The notes under the pieces are model-generated. The model made no database searches. It was not told where the DNA came from and worked only from the letters and a program-made list of their open reading frames with translations. A stretch of DNA of 6,260 nucleotides from Dehalococcoidia bacterium (lineage in GTDB: Bacteria; Chloroflexota; Dehalococcoidia; Dehalococcoidales; RBG-16-60-22), in the NCBI GenBank assembly GCA_004375725.1, contig SOKS01000032.1, positions 1 through 6,260 of the forward strand, read 5' to 3'. The position numbers and the translations under genes were made by a program. This document shows, in pieces, positions 5,371 through 6,260 of the stretch; the stretch's first letter is position 1; every line of letters starts with the position of its first letter.

Positions 5371-6260
5371 ATGCGAGCCATTATCAGCGTTTCAGATAAG
5401 GCAGGGGTTGCTGAATTTGCCCGAGGCTTAAGCCAGCTGGGATTCGAGCTTTTCAGCACCGGCGGTACCAGGAAGGCAATGGCGGAAGCAGGCGTGCCGG
5501 TGAAGAGCATTTCCGAGATAACCGGATTTCCTGAGATACTGGACGGCAGGGTGAAAACGCTGCACCCGATGGTGCACGGCGGACTGCTTGCCCGGCGCGA
5601 TATTCCGGCGCACATGGCGGAATTAAAGAAAAATAAGATTGAACCGATTGACCTGGTGGCGGTCAACCTCTACCCGTTTGTCCAGACGGTGGCCAAGGAC
5701 GGAGTTAGCCTGGAAGAAGCGCTGGAAAACATTGATATTGGCGGGCCGACCATGATAAGGGCGGCGGCTAAAAATTTCCCCGGCGTCATCGTCGTTGTTG
5801 ACCCGGCGGACTATCCGGTAATTCTGGAAAAACTGCGCCAGGGAGACCTGCCGCCAGAAGAGCGCCAGAAACTGGCGCAGAAGGCCTTCCAGCATGTGGC
5901 GGCATATGATACCGCCATTGCCCAGTATCTGCGACAGGGTGAAGAGGGTTTCCCCGACGAGATGACCATGGCCATGAAAAAGCGCTACGGGCTCCGCTAC
6001 GGAGAAAACCCGCACCAGATGGCGGCCTTCTATGCCGAGCAGGTCGCCGGGGGAAGCTGTGAAACCGGCATTACCCGGGCGGAACAACTCGGTGGCAAGG
6101 AACTGTCCTATAACAACATTCTGGACGCTGATGCGGCCTGGGGCGTGGCCACTGACTTCGCTGCACCCACTGTGGCCATCATCAAACATACCAATCCCTG
6201 CGGGCTGGCCAGCCATGATAACATCGCTGAGGCATACCGTCGGGCGCTCAGTGGCGACCC
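5371..6260 (+). CDS. purH: Bifunctional AICAR transformylase / IMP cyclohydrolase, 3' end cut by the window
   Basis: I translated this frame from the ATG at 5371; it is open for 296 codons to the right edge, a little over half of the usual 510-530 residues. PurH performs the last two steps of IMP synthesis: formylation of AICAR with 10-formyltetrahydrofolate, then ring closure to IMP. Residues 1 to about 135 are the MGS-like cyclohydrolase domain, with ISVSDK (5-10), FSTGGT (28-33), FPEILDGRVKTLHP (53-66), NLYPF (99-103) and the NIDIGGPTMIRAAAKN block (120-135). The transformylase domain follows with RYGENPHQ (209-216), GGKELSYNNILDADAA (241-256) and IKHTNPCG (271-278), where Lys272-His273 is the catalytic pair known in the family. 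GGAGG with a 7-nt spacer fixes the start. It lies 22 nt after the AlkD-like gene with no terminator between, so it is part of the purM operon. Confidence 0.97.
   Translation, partial: MRAIISVSDKAGVAEFARGLSQLGFELFSTGGTRKAMAEAGVPVKSISEITGFPEILDGRVKTLHPMVHGGLLARRDIPAHMAELKKNKIEPIDLVAVNLYPFVQTVAKDGVSLEEALENIDIGGPTMIRAAAKNFPGVIVVVDPADYPVILEKLRQGDLPPEERQKLAQKAFQHVAAYDTAIAQYLRQGEEGFPDEMTMAMKKRYGLRYGENPHQMAAFYAEQVAGGSCETGITRAEQLGGKELSYNNILDADAAWGVATDFAAPTVAIIKHTNPCGLASHDNIAEAYRRALSGD

Noticed and set aside
5623..6216. Open frame of 197 codons on the minus strand
   Set aside because: It is antisense to purH, whose conserved motifs run throughout the same interval; no ribosome site or family resemblance was seen.

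Overview
The window looks like an ordinary chromosomal stretch of a free-living, probably anaerobic bacterium with moderately high GC. No phage, insertion sequence, CRISPR or RNA gene was seen. The gene content (AmmeMemoRadiSam genes, a stand-alone BioD-like/DRTGG protein, and a purM-alkD-purH run) makes me think of Chloroflexota of the Dehalococcoidia type. That is a low-confidence impression from gene content only; Firmicutes, Deltaproteobacteria or other anaerobes are possible.

Left part (1-2312, minus strand): a two-gene operon of the AmmeMemoRadiSam type. The first gene encodes a radical SAM enzyme with a CxxxCxxC cluster motif. The second, 15 nt downstream, encodes one polypeptide joining a MEMO domain (system protein B) to an AMMECR1 domain (system protein A). 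It runs off the left edge just before the expected end of the AMMECR1 domain. All three parts of the system are therefore present in two genes. The biochemical role of the system is not established as far as I know.

Middle (2313-2489): a 177-nt divergent intergenic region. It holds an extended -10 promoter reading left towards the radical SAM gene and a well-spaced -35/-10 pair reading right.

Right part (2490-6260, plus strand): first a 341-residue protein with a BioD-like P-loop domain and a DRTGG domain. This resembles the regulatory N-terminal half of long phosphate acetyltransferases, but without the catalytic half. After a 115-nt gap comes a purine biosynthesis cluster. purM (AIR synthase) overlaps by 4 nt an AlkD-like DNA alkylation repair gene, and 22 nt later purH (AICAR transformylase/IMP cyclohydrolase) begins and runs off the right edge. 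PurM and PurH act at an early and at the last steps of IMP synthesis; the DNA repair gene between them is the odd partner.

No gene-free stretch exceeds 300 bases.
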